This document shows positions 35,506 to 45,424 of a stretch of DNA of 64,000 nucleotides, piece after piece. The stretch comes from G965216255 sp965216255 (lineage in GTDB: Bacteria; Bacteroidota; Rhodothermia; Rhodothermales; Bin80): NCBI GenBank assembly GCA_965216255.1, contig OZ244148.1, positions 2,728,001 through 2,792,000 on the forward strand. The letters run 5' to 3'. How positions within the stretch are numbered: the first letter of the stretch is position 1; every line of letters begins with the position of its first letter. The position numbers and the translations under genes are program-made. The notes under the pieces are model-generated. The model saw only the letters and a program-made list of their open reading frames with translations. It had not been told where the DNA came from and did not search any database.

Positions 35506-37905
35506 CTACTTGAGAAGCAGCATTCTATTGGTCAACGTTCCGAATTCCGTTTCCAGCCGGTAAATATATACACCGCTTGCCCACCGCGCTCCGTCCACTG
35601 ACACGTTATGCTCGCCGGCGGCCTGCACACTCTCGACCAGTTCGGCAACCCTCCTGCCCAGCAAGTCAAAAACGTCCAATCGCACCTTCCCGGCCTGGGG
35701 CAGACGGTACGTGATGCGGGTAGAGGGATTAAACGGGTTGGGGAAATTCTGGCCAAGCCATACGAATTCTGGCACGTCGCCAACGCCTTCCACAGCTGTT
35801 ACGGTGCGCACAAGAAACTGCGCCCGGGTGGGAATGACCATGCCCCTCAGCGGATCGTCCGGTGGGCACGGCTCGCTGATGCACTCAAACTGGATGTCCC
35901 ACAGCGGCACCCAATCTTGTAGAATGGTGTCGTAGATAAAGGAGTGGTTCTCGACGGGATACACTGAAGGAGTTATGACCTGATAATTCTCGTCCTGGCC
36001 GGCTTCCCCTATACCGATGAACAAGGTATCCGGTAACGGGCCGATGTCTGATGCAAACGGAGACAGATCGATTTCCATGTGTTCCAGGGTTAGTGTGGGC
36101 GGCATGAAAATCCTTGTATCCGTCAATTCCTGGCGGAAGAGCACGGCTCCAGGGTGTTCTCCTGCACCCGGTCCCCATACCTGCAGGGCGAAATCACGGG
36201 GGGCGCCTTCGTCCGCCGGAGCAAAGTGGCTTATGTAATAGTGCGAAACCCAGACAGTATCCAGTTGGGTATCCATTTCCGGACCAGGATTGACAAACCG
36301 TGTCGCCGTCAGGCCTTCTGCTCCCGCCGAAGAGCTGAATATCTTTCCCCGCGTTGTCTTGCCGGTGTCGTATTGGACCGTCACTATGGTATCCTCCGGT
36401 GCCGACGACTCTTTCCAGGAGGCGGCATAGTCAACGGCCCCCGGGCCTTGGGTCGGGTCGACATTGACGAGAACGAGCAGCACGCGGTTGAAAAATCCTT
36501 CGAATTCTGCCGAATCTCCCGCAGTGCCTACCGGGCTACTGCGCACAAAGCTGCCATCTTCGCCGTACAAGAAAACCTCTGCCCTAAGATTGTCGGCCCT
36601 TGGGGTCGGATCTTGGTCACTCGCAGCAGGAGCCAGCGTAAGGGCAAAGTCTTCCACTGACTCCCACTGGATGTATCGAACGCCACCCTCCTGAAGAGTG
36701 TCGCGGGCGACTAGTGTCTCACTCTGGAATCTTCCATCTATCACCGGCCCGGGCTTGGCCCTTAGCCCATTACGGACGGGGGTCGTGTATCCGAATCGGG
36801 GATCGATGTCCTTGTCATTTACGCCGTTGGCGACATGAAAGTCGAAGATCAGCTCCTCCAGCGAAATCCCGGCCTGCATGTTTACCATGGCATCGCGAAG
36901 CCCCGGCGCGCCATGCAGCGCCGAACGCGTGATCTTGCCCGCATTGAGGACGCCAAACTGGTCCGCAATGTAGTTGATGAATAGCTGCCCACGCTCCAGG
37001 TCGCTGAAGCTGTCCTCCTCGTTAAACGTGAGGAGCGACACGTTGTAATCCTCGGGCTTGCCCAGGTAGCTCAGCGGACGACTCGCGTAACCTAGAGCCA
37101 GCTCCGCCCACTCTGAAAGTCCCTCGTCAATGAAGGTGATCTCCTCCAAATCCGAGTTAAACATGATCAGGTGCTGGTACTCATGCGCCGCTGTTCCCTC
37201 CAGGAAGGACGGCCCCCGGCCTTGTCCCAGCCCGGGATAAGTATCCAGGTACACAATATCGGCCCCGTTGCCAACCGTGGAACTTAAGTCCGAAGAAATC
37301 ACAAACCCGGCGACAAAGCTAGTAACGCTCGTACCGTTCCATCCATCGCGGATATCGAGCAGGAGAATGTCCGTTACCCCGTCCCCATCCACATCCGGCG
37401 GCTCTCCGAAGATCACTTCGTCGTTTGCGATGATTCCGGCTTCGGGATTCCAGGAACGTGGAGGCGTCCTGTGTCCCATTCCTAGAACGAGCGAATCAAG
37501 CACCGCATGAGTAACACGCCCGCTATCGCTATCCATTTCGGCAACTTCAAGCCAAATCTGGAATTCCGGTGGGTCCGCATCATCAATCGCCATTAACTCG
37601 AACTCAATGTCCTCTCTCCGACTCTGCTCAATGTTGTAGACCTTGAAATCCTTCCGGTCACCAATATTTCCCATGCGCTTTTGTCCCTTGGTAAGGAGGC
37701 CGGCGGCTCTGCGCAACCTGAATTCATTCAGGGCCGCCCTTGATTCCGGCAGTGTCGAGAGCCAGCCGGTGACATGCCTTACGACCATGTCTTCCCCCTC
37801 AGTGGCCTTCTCCGGCGGCAATGCTCGGGGCTCTGCAACCTGTTGAGCCTGGGCGCAGAGTGGTCCAAGCATGAATAGCAGACTGGCAGCAATCAATCGC
37901 GTCAT
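35506..37905 (-). CDS. Secreted zinc metallopeptidase-like protein with T9SS sorting domain
   Basis: A 799-residue secreted protein. The signal peptide is MTRLIAASLLFMLGPLCAQA. A Ca-binding-like DVDGDGVTDILLLD segment precedes the zinc motif HEYQH (in GTAAHEYQHLIMF), with a downstream FIDEGLSEWAELALGY supplying the third ligand Glu, as in gluzincin or M6/M30-like peptidases. The middle region is beta-rich, with a possible adhesion domain. The last 85 residues are a T9SS sorting domain (NFPNPFNPSTRITYRL, VRLDVFDLLGRRVAEL, final TNRMLLLK). It stands alone, with no operon partner. Likely role: extracellular proteolysis; the substrate is unknown. Confidence 0.85.
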   Translation of the reverse strand: MTRLIAASLLFMLGPLCAQAQQVAEPRALPPEKATEGEDMVVRHVTGWLSTLPESRAALNEFRLRRAAGLLTKGQKRMGNIGDRKDFKVYNIEQSRREDIEFELMAIDDADPPEFQIWLEVAEMDSDSGRVTHAVLDSLVLGMGHRTPPRSWNPEAGIIANDEVIFGEPPDVDGDGVTDILLLDIRDGWNGTSVTSFVAGFVISSDLSSTVGNGADIVYLDTYPGLGQGRGPSFLEGTAAHEYQHLIMFNSDLEEITFIDEGLSEWAELALGYASRPLSYLGKPEDYNVSLLTFNEEDSFSDLERGQLFINYIADQFGVLNAGKITRSALHGAPGLRDAMVNMQAGISLEELIFDFHVANGVNDKDIDPRFGYTTPVRNGLRAKPGPVIDGRFQSETLVARDTLQEGGVRYIQWESVEDFALTLAPAASDQDPTPRADNLRAEVFLYGEDGSFVRSSPVGTAGDSAEFEGFFNRVLLVLVNVDPTQGPGAVDYAASWKESSAPEDTIVTVQYDTGKTTRGKIFSSSAGAEGLTATRFVNPGPEMDTQLDTVWVSHYYISHFAPADEGAPRDFALQVWGPGAGEHPGAVLFRQELTDTRIFMPPTLTLEHMEIDLSPFASDIGPLPDTLFIGIGEAGQDENYQVITPSVYPVENHSFIYDTILQDWVPLWDIQFECISEPCPPDDPLRGMVIPTRAQFLVRTVTAVEGVGDVPEFVWLGQNFPNPFNPSTRITYRLPQAGKVRLDVFDLLGRRVAELVESVQAAGEHNVSVDGARWASGVYIYRLETEFGTLTNRMLLLK

Positions 37906-38070
37906 GGCAGTGCAACTCTATCAACGAATGCGTGTCGAACCAATAAGGACCATGCGTGCCAGAAAGCGAGAATAGGCCGAGCATGGCTGGCTGCGCGAGA
38001 AAGTGCTTCGCAGCCATAACCGGGAAACTACGCAATGCAGACTCGCCAATCCAGAGCAGGGCACTGGCCA

Positions 38071-38412
38071 ATGACCCGATGGGAATCTTGCGGCCTTGCT
38101 TGGCTGAAAACATGGTGGCCGGCTGTTGCTATCGGCGCTTGCGGGTGCGCCCTTAGCGTGCCTATCCTGGAGACCGAAACGATAACCGTAATGGGCGTGG
38201 CTACGGTAAGAGGCAATGTCCCGTTTACAACCGTAATGCTCGAAACAGAGGAGCGCAACCTGTATGTGCTTGTTTTGGATGACGAACAGAGAGCAGCGCT
38301 GGATCGAACCCTGCCCGCACGCCTGCGCGTCACGGGAGAGCTTTACCGCGGAGAATGGCATGGGCGGCCCATCGCCCACCTCCGATGCCAGGCTTTGCAG
38401 CGCATGGAATGA
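38071..38412 (+). CDS. Small hypothetical protein, possible lipoprotein with OB-like fold
   Basis: A 113-residue protein that I cannot name. The N-terminus MTRWESCGLAWLKTWWPAVA then IGACGCA could be a lipoprotein or membrane anchor. The remainder is beta-rich (ITVMGVATVRGNVPFTTVML, LPARLRVTGELYRGEW), which fits a small OB-type barrel. An upstream ATG at 38035 is in frame but adds an unlikely N-terminus. It lies between the divergent metallopeptidase gene and the SNF transporter. Confidence 0.55.
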   Translation: MTRWESCGLAWLKTWWPAVAIGACGCALSVPILETETITVMGVATVRGNVPFTTVMLETEERNLYVLVLDDEQRAALDRTLPARLRVTGELYRGEWHGRPIAHLRCQALQRME

Positions 38413-38630
38413 CCCATTCGAGCCCATCATCCGCAGCGACAGAGTCCGCTGTATAGGCACGAATACGCGCGCTGCGGGCCTAGCTACATGCGCTTGCATT
38501 GCGTTGCAGAGAATTCTTGCTGACTTCGCTTTTGTTCACTGTCAGCCCTTTCTTGTATCACCGCCGCGCGCCAGCTTCGAACCGCGCCGCATGCGTTACC
38601 TTGACTTCCACCTTTTCAGACTATGCCATT

Positions 38631-40124
38631 ATGCCCGGTCCTTCAGATCAGCGTTTTTCCTCTCGCCTGGGTCTTCTTCTTAGCGTACTTGGCATTGCCG
38701 TCGGAACGGGCAATATCTGGCGCTTCCCACGCATTGCCGCCTCGAACAGTGGAGATGCTGGAGCAGGGGCCTTTCTCCTGGCATGGATCGTATTCCTGCT
38801 GGTTTGGAGCATACCCCTGATTATAGCCGAGTATGCGCTCGGGCGGAAAGGCCGGATGGGCCTTGTTGGCACATTTGCCAAGACCGCAGGGAAGCATCAT
38901 GCCTGGATGGGAGCATTCGTTGGGTTTGTAGCAACGGCGATCCTCTTCTACTATTCCGTGGTTGCGGGCTGGTGCATCTTTTATTTCATAAAGATGACCA
39001 CAAGCGACCTGCCACTAACCTTGGAATCCGCACAGGGCATATGGGATAGCTTCCAGGACTCGGGATTTCCGGTGTTTTTCCATGCGCTGGCCATGAGCCT
39101 TGGAGCCCTTGCTGTCTGGAAGGGTGTTCGATCCATCGAACGGGTCAACAAGGTGCTAATTCCTGCCCTGCTCCTTATCGTAGTCGTCGCGCTGGTACGA
39201 ACACTGACCCTTGGTGGCGCGTGGGAGGGCGTGGCATTTCTTTTCACGCCGGATTGGTCCACGCTTGCACGTCCGCGCCTGTGGCTCGAAGCACTGACAC
39301 AGAACGCCTGGGACACGGGTGCGGGCTGGGGCCTGATCCTCACATACGGTGCCTATATGCAGAGTAAGCACGGGGTGGTAAAGAACGCGGTCATCACGGG
39401 CGTTGGAAACAACACGGTCTCGATTCTGGCGGCCATGGTGATTTTCGGTACCGTATTTGCCATCCTCGGCGCAGAAATGAGCAAGCCCGCGGTACTGGAA
39501 ATCATGCAGACCAGTGGCCCGGCCGCCACCGGACTGACGTTTATCTGGATGCCGCAGCTTTTTGCGAAAATGCCGGCCGGCAGCTTGTTCGCTCTCCTGT
39601 TTTTCCTGGGCCTTTCGTGTGCAGCGTTCAGTTCGCTCATCGCCATGATTGAGCTTCCCACACGCATTGCCGTGGACATGGGCGTAAAACGGCGTCATGC
39701 CATAATAGGCGTATGCCTTTCCGGTTTCGCCCTTGGAATTCCGTCTGCCGTAAACCTGGGATTCTTCGAAAACCAGGACTTCGTCTGGGGAGTGGCGCTT
39801 ATGATCTCAGGCGTATTCGTCGCCTTCGCCGTGATGCGGCAGGGCACCCGGGCGTTTCGCATGGAGGCCATAGACGGCATCGCTGGCGACTGGAATGCCG
39901 GGCGTGCCTGGGACGTGGCCATTGGCTACGCCATTCCGGTCCTGGCCGTACTGCTTTTGGTATGGTGGCTGTGGTTGTCTGCGACCGTATACGCTCCCGA
40001 CACCTGGTTTGACCCTACAGATCCATTCAGCGTGGCCTCGTGTCTCGCGCAATGGGGAATAGTCATGGGGATCATGTACGCGCTTAATCGCAAAATGACG
40101 CGCCGCACATTGCGATCTCCTTAA
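38631..40124 (+). CDS. Sodium:neurotransmitter symporter (SNF/NSS) family transporter
   Basis: A Na+-coupled transporter of the LeuT/NSS family, 497 aa with 11-12 helices. The N-terminus FSSRLGLLLSVLGIAVGTGN then IWRFPRIAASN contains the unwound TM1 signature of the family. GAGAFLLAWIVFLLVWSIPL and GLSCAAFSSLIAMIE are other typical helices. Bacterial members move amino acids such as tryptophan, leucine or tyrosine; the substrate here is not readable. I start at 38631 (MPGPSDQRF); an upstream frame to 38499 lacks the family pattern. A strong hairpin terminator follows at 40141. Confidence 0.93.
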   Translation: MPGPSDQRFSSRLGLLLSVLGIAVGTGNIWRFPRIAASNSGDAGAGAFLLAWIVFLLVWSIPLIIAEYALGRKGRMGLVGTFAKTAGKHHAWMGAFVGFVATAILFYYSVVAGWCIFYFIKMTTSDLPLTLESAQGIWDSFQDSGFPVFFHALAMSLGALAVWKGVRSIERVNKVLIPALLLIVVVALVRTLTLGGAWEGVAFLFTPDWSTLARPRLWLEALTQNAWDTGAGWGLILTYGAYMQSKHGVVKNAVITGVGNNTVSILAAMVIFGTVFAILGAEMSKPAVLEIMQTSGPAATGLTFIWMPQLFAKMPAGSLFALLFFLGLSCAAFSSLIAMIELPTRIAVDMGVKRRHAIIGVCLSGFALGIPSAVNLGFFENQDFVWGVALMISGVFVAFAVMRQGTRAFRMEAIDGIAGDWNAGRAWDVAIGYAIPVLAVLLLVWWLWLSATVYAPDTWFDPTDPFSVASCLAQWGIVMGIMYALNRKMTRRTLRSP

Positions 40125-40140
40125 GCTGACATGCATGTTC

Positions 40141-40165
40141 CGGACAGGCGCTCCGCGCCTGTCCG
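40141..40165. terminator. Hairpin terminator after the SNF transporter gene
   Basis: A perfect 11 bp stem (cggacaggcgc / gcgcctgtccg) with a 3-base loop, followed by acttatttg, a weak T-rich tail. It lies 16 bp after the stop of the SNF gene and before the convergent murJ, so it may serve both strands. Confidence 0.75.
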
Positions 40166-40251
40166 ACTTATTTGAGACTCGTCGGCAAGCACGGGGATCC
40201 AGCTATGGCCAAATCTGCATCCCAGCCGGCGGGTCACAACAAGGGCTGCCG

Positions 40252-41916
40252 CTAGGACATGAAGCGGCCGACCCAAGACTCCACTTCTTCAAAGCGCATC
40301 ACACGAGCTGCAGAGAGGTAGGTAGCTGCATAAACGCCGACGACGAGAACAGCGCGCACCAGAGCTGGCCACGGAGGAAGCACAAGCCAAAGGAGAAGAG
40401 CAGGAACTACGGAGGCTACAGCGAGCCCGGCCATGACTACCATTCTTCTCCAGGGCAGGCAAAGAGAAGTGAGCCTGCGGCGCAATTTGCTCTGCAACAG
40501 TGCCACCTCTACCCAAGCCGCTACGGAGGCGCCGAGGGCTAGGCCGACTGCACCAAAATACAAGGCATCTTCAGCGGGCCCAGGTTGCCCGGTGACTGCT
40601 GCGACCGACCACCTGTCCAGATAAAGCATCAGCGGTACGGCTACGCAAACGGATACTGCTACGCGGAGCCCGGCAATCTTGGCAGGCGTAGCAGTATCAC
40701 CGAGGGCCCAAAAGGCATTCTGGAGAAGGCGGCTAACGGTGGTCGCCACAAGTCCAAGACTGTACGCACCCAGTACGGTATATACTAGCACGTTGTCGGC
40801 GAAGTCAAATTGCCCGGACCGAAAAAGCCCCCCCACAACCACGTACCCGAGGGCTATATACCCCGTCGCCGTGGGTATGGTCAGGAACATGCTCTGGCGT
40901 ATCATCCCACCCAAACGCTGCAGGAACGGCTGCACGCCCGATGCACCCAAGCGCGAAAGGTTCGGCAGCTCCGCGGCGGCGACGCTGAGTCCAAACAGAC
41001 TTGTCGGAAGCAGGTACAGTATGAGTGCCGGGCGTAGTGCCGCCACGGCGCCAACCGCTAGCTGCGATGCCAGTATGAGATCCATGTACCCGGAAAGCTG
41101 CGCGATGCCGCGGCCTGCAACGGCAGGCCCAAATGCCCTGAGGGCCGTTCGGACTCCTTCGACACGGGTGGAAATCGAGACCCGGAAGCCTCGCAGCACG
41201 CGAAACACGAGCGGGAGCTGTACCAGTAACTGGAGCAGCCCGCCAACGAGCGCCCCCACGAATGCGGTAAACAGAATGGTATCTAGGCTCTCGAGACTGC
41301 GTTCGGCCGTCGCGGAATGGTCCGAAAGCACATAGGCCCCGACAAACAGCCCGCTAATAATCGCGATGTTCCAGAGGACGGGCGCAAAATAGGGCAGAAA
41401 AAAGCGACGGTGGCTATTGAGTACCCCAAGTGCCCAGGCCGAGAGTACCAGGATCCCCGCCATTGGAAAAACGAGGCGTACGGCCTGAATGGTAAGTTCC
41501 AGACGATCAACCGATAGTTCGCCCGCCGCCACGAGCGCCGCATCCCCCGTCCAACCAAATAGCACCAAGGAAACCAAGGGCCTGGCAAAAACGATGCCCA
41601 CCAGTACCACGGCAGAGACAAGCACCACCAAAAGTCCCAGAATGCAGCCGGCGAAGCGCCCTGCATCCTTCTGCCGCCCTTCTTCCAGCAACCGGGTATA
41701 CACGGGAATGAAGGCTGCCGAAATGGTCCCCTCACCCAGCAGGTTTTGCAATATGTTTGGAAAGCGGAATGCCGCCTGAAGTATATCCGTGTGCGGGCCG
41801 ATACCGAAAAACCTTAGTGCGATACTCTCACGTACAAGGCCAAGCAATCGGCTGGTGACAATTCCACCCGCAACGGTAGAGGCGTAACTCTTGCGAACAT
41901 TGGATTCGGCAGCCAT
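40252..41916 (-). CDS. murJ: Lipid II flippase MurJ
   Basis: A MOP-superfamily flippase that moves lipid-linked peptidoglycan precursors across the inner membrane. The 554-residue protein has about 14 helices and the typical N-terminus SYASTVAGGIVTSRLLGLVR followed by ESIALRFFG, with GEGTISAAFIPVYTRLL in the first third. The in-frame ATG at 41949 would add 11 residues; 41916 fits the family better. It is divergent from ruvA. The 3' end lies next to a terminator. Confidence 0.94.
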   Translation of the reverse strand: MAAESNVRKSYASTVAGGIVTSRLLGLVRESIALRFFGIGPHTDILQAAFRFPNILQNLLGEGTISAAFIPVYTRLLEEGRQKDAGRFAGCILGLLVVLVSAVVLVGIVFARPLVSLVLFGWTGDAALVAAGELSVDRLELTIQAVRLVFPMAGILVLSAWALGVLNSHRRFFLPYFAPVLWNIAIISGLFVGAYVLSDHSATAERSLESLDTILFTAFVGALVGGLLQLLVQLPLVFRVLRGFRVSISTRVEGVRTALRAFGPAVAGRGIAQLSGYMDLILASQLAVGAVAALRPALILYLLPTSLFGLSVAAAELPNLSRLGASGVQPFLQRLGGMIRQSMFLTIPTATGYIALGYVVVGGLFRSGQFDFADNVLVYTVLGAYSLGLVATTVSRLLQNAFWALGDTATPAKIAGLRVAVSVCVAVPLMLYLDRWSVAAVTGQPGPAEDALYFGAVGLALGASVAAWVEVALLQSKLRRRLTSLCLPWRRMVVMAGLAVASVVPALLLWLVLPPWPALVRAVLVVGVYAATYLSAARVMRFEEVESWVGRFMS

Positions 41917-42033
41917 GCTGGAGGTTCTTGACGCTCCGTATATACGCACGAGTTCCTATCCTGGATCATTGGCGCGCCATGATCTGGTCAGCCGCAGTTG
42001 CTATCTTTTGGTCCAGCGTATCCAGCGCAGTCC

Positions 42034-42624
42034 ATGATACATTACGTTTCGGGCTCCCTTGCCGAAAAGAGGCACACTCTTGCGATAGTAGATGTACAGG
42101 GGCTGGGCTACCAGCTTCTCATACCCACATCTACATACCACGAGCTCCCGCCGTGCGGAGAAGCCGTCAAACTGTTTACTTACCAGCACGTGCGTGAGGA
42201 CGCCCTGCTCCTCTTCGGGTTTATCTCGCGCGCAGAGCGAGTGATGTTTACGGCTATGATAGGCACATCCGGTGTCGGCCCCAAGCTCGCACTAGCCGCC
42301 CTGTCGGCCATGAAACCTACTGAAATTCGACAATATGTATTGGAGGACGACAGCGCCCCACTAACCCGTATCCCGGGAGTCGGACGGAAGACGGCGGAGC
42401 GATTAATTTTGGAATTGCGGGACCGCGTGGCAACCCTGGATCTGGACGAGGCCAATGTCCGGCCACTTACCGGCGCCGCAGAAGCGCGGGCCGATGCCCT
42501 TGCCGCACTCGAAGTACTCGGTTTCACGCGTGCTGCCGCAGAGCGGCGCATTCGCCAGGTCCTTGCCAAGGCCCCCGGGACACGTACGGCTGACGAGCTG
42601 ATCCGTCAGGTGCTGCGCGAATAG
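42034..42624 (+). CDS. ruvA: Holliday junction branch migration protein RuvA
   Basis: RuvA binds four-way DNA junctions and, with the RuvB motor, drives branch migration. The 196-residue protein starts MIHYVSGSLAEKRHTLAIVD and has the OB-fold N-terminal domain. Two helix-hairpin-helix motifs follow (MIGTSGVGPKLALAALS; LTRIPGVGRKTAERLILELR), then a C-terminal RuvB-binding domain (ADALAALEVLGFTRAAAE). The ORF is open from 41998, but 42034 is the usual start. ruvB and ruvC are not in the window. Confidence 0.96.
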   Translation: MIHYVSGSLAEKRHTLAIVDVQGLGYQLLIPTSTYHELPPCGEAVKLFTYQHVREDALLLFGFISRAERVMFTAMIGTSGVGPKLALAALSAMKPTEIRQYVLEDDSAPLTRIPGVGRKTAERLILELRDRVATLDLDEANVRPLTGAAEARADALAALEVLGFTRAAAERRIRQVLAKAPGTRTADELIRQVLRE

Positions 42625-42690
42625 TACCCGTCATCGGGGCAGGAGCGTATCCCTATATTTGTGTTCTCAATCTCTTGCAGAGGTGCATCT

Positions 42691-43728
42691 ATGACCCGAA
42701 ATCCTTTTTCCCGCAGGCAATTTCTCAAAGGCAGCGTGCTTGCCGCAACAGCCGCTGCCACCAAGCCTGCGGCTGCGCTTCATGCCGGGCCCATTGCCAT
42801 CGCCAGTGGCAACGGGCTCGGTGCTGTCCAAAGAGCTGTCGAGGAGATTCTGGGGGGCGCCGACGCACTGGATGCAGTGGTAGCCGGAGTGAACCTTGTA
42901 GAAGAAGACCCCGAGGACACTTCCGTAGGCTACGGCGGCCTACCTAACGCCGACGGCATCGTAGAGCTGGATTCAGCCGTAATGCACGGGCCCTCGGGGC
43001 GCGCGGGCGCCGTTGCCGCACTGCAGAGTGTCAAGTACCCCTCTAAGGTGGCCCGCCTGGTACTGCAGCGAACAGACCATGTACTATTGGTTGCGGAAGG
43101 GGCCCAGCGATTTGCCCGTATGCACGGCTTCAAGGAAGAAGATCTACTCACTGAGCGTGCACGGCAAATTTGGGTGCGCTGGAGGGAGACTCTGTCCAAT
43201 AGCGATGACTACCTACCGCCACACAGCCCCGGGGACCGGGGCATTGGCGCCACGTTTAAACGCCACGAGGACCACTGGGGCACTATCCACTGCTCCGCCA
43301 TCGACCTCGCCGGCGACATTAGCAGTGTAACGACCACAAGCGGCCTAGCCTTCAAGATTCCCGGCCGGGTGGGCGATTCCCCCATCATTGGCGCTGGCCT
43401 CTACTGTGACAATGCGGTTGGCGCTGCCGGATCTACCGGTCGTGGGGAGGCGAACCTCGAAAACCTGTCCTGCTTTCTTATTGTGGAGCGCATGCGCCTG
43501 GGAGACGATCCGGAAGCAGCGTGCTTGTACGCCTGCCAGCGTATTGCGGAGCACACCAAGCTGGCAAGGCTGCAGGACGACGAAGGGCGCCCCGCGTTCA
43601 ACGTATCCTTCTACGCGCTGAACAAGGCCGGTGAAGTGGCCGGAGCAAGAATTCGCGGCAAGGGACGCATGGCCGTAGCAGACGGCCTTGGAGCCCGTCT
43701 CATGGACATGGCCTACCTCTACGCCTGA
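42691..43728 (+). CDS. N4-(beta-N-acetylglucosaminyl)-L-asparaginase / Ntn-type asparaginase, Tat-exported
   Basis: A type-2 (Ntn) asparaginase/glycosylasparaginase of 345 aa. A twin-arginine signal MTRNPFSRRQFLKGSVLAAT sends it to the periplasm. The precursor should cleave itself before the nucleophile Thr in HWGTIHCSAIDLAG, giving alpha and beta subunits. GYGGLPNADGIVELDSAVMH and a glycine-rich STGRGEANLEN stretch are family motifs. The glycosylasparaginase-like form suggests it releases N-linked glycans' GlcNAc-Asn or hydrolyses asparagine-type amides. It follows ruvA by 66 bp. Confidence 0.88.
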   Translation: MTRNPFSRRQFLKGSVLAATAAATKPAAALHAGPIAIASGNGLGAVQRAVEEILGGADALDAVVAGVNLVEEDPEDTSVGYGGLPNADGIVELDSAVMHGPSGRAGAVAALQSVKYPSKVARLVLQRTDHVLLVAEGAQRFARMHGFKEEDLLTERARQIWVRWRETLSNSDDYLPPHSPGDRGIGATFKRHEDHWGTIHCSAIDLAGDISSVTTTSGLAFKIPGRVGDSPIIGAGLYCDNAVGAAGSTGRGEANLENLSCFLIVERMRLGDDPEAACLYACQRIAEHTKLARLQDDEGRPAFNVSFYALNKAGEVAGARIRGKGRMAVADGLGARLMDMAYLYA

Positions 43729-43784
43729 ACGACGCCCCGCAGCGACGTCTAGGTACGTAAACGCCGTCCCGTGTCCTGTCTGTC

Positions 43785-44726
43785 ATGCTGCTAAACGCGC
43801 ATCCGTTTCCCTTCTGCCCTGAGCAACTCTTCCGCCGGCGTGGCCCGCTTGCGCTGGAGGTTGGGTTCGGCGACGGGAGCTTCCTTGAGAACCTTGCGCT
43901 AAACCACCCGGATTGGAATATCCTCGGCGCGGATATAACGCGGCCGTCCGTAGAGCGGGCGCTTCGGCGCATGAGACGGAGCGGGCTCAACAACGTGTGG
44001 CTGTATCGTGGCAGCGGTACTTTCCTGCTGCGAAACCTTTGTACCCGGCGAAGCCTGTTCAGGGTATACGTTAACTACCCCGACCCGTGGCCGAAGAAAC
44101 GGCATCACCGGCGCAGGCTGCTCACGCGGGAATTCTTTGCACTCTTGTCAACCCGACTCGCGGTACAAGGAATGCTGCTTCTCACTACAGATCATGCAGC
44201 ATACTACACGCTCGCCCTGGAGGCAGCCTCTGATTACTTTACCGCCGAACAAAAGCCACCGCCACCGGAAGCAGTCCAAACCAAATATGCCTGCAAATGG
44301 AAGGCGCTGGAGCGCACGATTTACTTTGCCGAACTGCGCAAGACGAGTGAGGCAGAAGTCACGTATCCCCGTACAACCGGCCTAAGCACAACTATGCATC
44401 ACGCTCTCCTGACGGGCACCATCCCACCCCCCGGAGTCTTTGCACCCTTCGTCCACGGCTTCCAAAGCGGCCGCGTGGTGGTACTCGATGCACTTTGCCC
44501 TGTTGGCGGGCATAGCCTTATATTCCGAGCGCGCATTGAGGAGCAGGACCTCATGCAAGACGTTTTGATTGAGGCCCGCTGTAGGGCACAGGACACGGCC
44601 ACTGTCTTGGTCGGGATCATGACATTTGGGCAGCCGCTCTCAACACGCGGCACGAGAGAGGCCGTTCGGGCTGTGGTCCGCTATCTGGAAGGGCACGGCC
44701 TGCTGGCCACAGACTATTATTGCTGA
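43785..44726 (+). CDS. trmB: tRNA (guanine-N7-)-methyltransferase
   Basis: This SAM-dependent enzyme makes m7G46 in tRNA. The SAM-binding motif LALEVGFGDGSFLENLA lies near the N-terminus and the TrmB signature YVNYPDPWPKKRHHRRRLL in the middle. At 313 residues it is longer than typical TrmB (about 220-240), with an extra domain of about 110 residues after about residue 200 (TYPRTTGLSTTMHHALLTG onward). That extension resembles the longer TrmB seen in some thermophiles and Bacteroidota, but its role is unknown. Confidence 0.9.
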   Translation: MLLNAHPFPFCPEQLFRRRGPLALEVGFGDGSFLENLALNHPDWNILGADITRPSVERALRRMRRSGLNNVWLYRGSGTFLLRNLCTRRSLFRVYVNYPDPWPKKRHHRRRLLTREFFALLSTRLAVQGMLLLTTDHAAYYTLALEAASDYFTAEQKPPPPEAVQTKYACKWKALERTIYFAELRKTSEAEVTYPRTTGLSTTMHHALLTGTIPPPGVFAPFVHGFQSGRVVVLDALCPVGGHSLIFRARIEEQDLMQDVLIEARCRAQDTATVLVGIMTFGQPLSTRGTREAVRAVVRYLEGHGLLATDYYC

Positions 44727-44752
44727 ATCACTAACCACACGCGCTGGCGCTC

Positions 44753-45415
44753 ATGAGTACCCGTACCCTGGCACTTACCCAGGAACTCTATCAGTACATT
44801 CTGGACATATCCCTGCGTGAGCCAGAGATTCTGGCACGGCTGCGCAGGGAAACCGCTCTGCATCCTAAGGCTAAAATGCAAATCGCCCCAGACCAGGGAC
44901 AATTCATGGGGCTGCTAGTGCGCCTGATGGGAGCCCGAAAGGCGCTCGAAGTAGGGGTCTTTACCGGGTACTCCTCTTTGGCCGTAGCACTGGCCATGCC
45001 ACCGGGTGGAAAGATTGTGGCCTGTGATATCAGCGCGGAATTCACGTCAATTGCGCAGCGATATTGGCGGGCAGCCGGAGTTGACAATATGATAGACCTG
45101 CGCCTGGCACCTGCCGCAGACACGCTCCACACGTTGCTTCAGGAAGGGCACAGATGCACTTTTGACTTTGGCTTCATTGACGCCGACAAGGAGGGATACG
45201 ACGCCTACTACGAACGTACACTGCAGCTCATGCGCCCGGGTGGACTCATTGTCATCGACAACGTGCTTCGAATGGGTGAGGTAGTTGACGCTTCCGTCAC
45301 CAACAGCGAGACGGCTGCGATCCGCGCCCTGAACACGAAGCTACGCTGCGACGACCGTGTCCATCTTAGTCTTGTGGGCGTGGGTGATGGCCTAACGCTC
45401 GCGCTCAAGAAGTAG
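44753..45415 (+). CDS. Class I SAM-dependent O-methyltransferase
   Basis: A member of the caffeoyl-CoA/catechol O-methyltransferase-like family, 220 aa. Motif I is KALEVGVFTGYSSLAVALAM; GKIVACDIS and DFGFIDADKEGYDAYYE hold the metal and SAM ligands; RPGGLIVIDNVLRMGEV is typical. The substrate in bacteria is generally a small hydroxylated aromatic, unknown here. It starts 26 bp after trmB, probably in the same transcript, and converges with accC. Confidence 0.92.
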   Translation: MSTRTLALTQELYQYILDISLREPEILARLRRETALHPKAKMQIAPDQGQFMGLLVRLMGARKALEVGVFTGYSSLAVALAMPPGGKIVACDISAEFTSIAQRYWRAAGVDNMIDLRLAPAADTLHTLLQEGHRCTFDFGFIDADKEGYDAYYERTLQLMRPGGLIVIDNVLRMGEVVDASVTNSETAAIRALNTKLRCDDRVHLSLVGVGDGLTLALKK

Positions 45416-45424
45416 CACGAGCCT

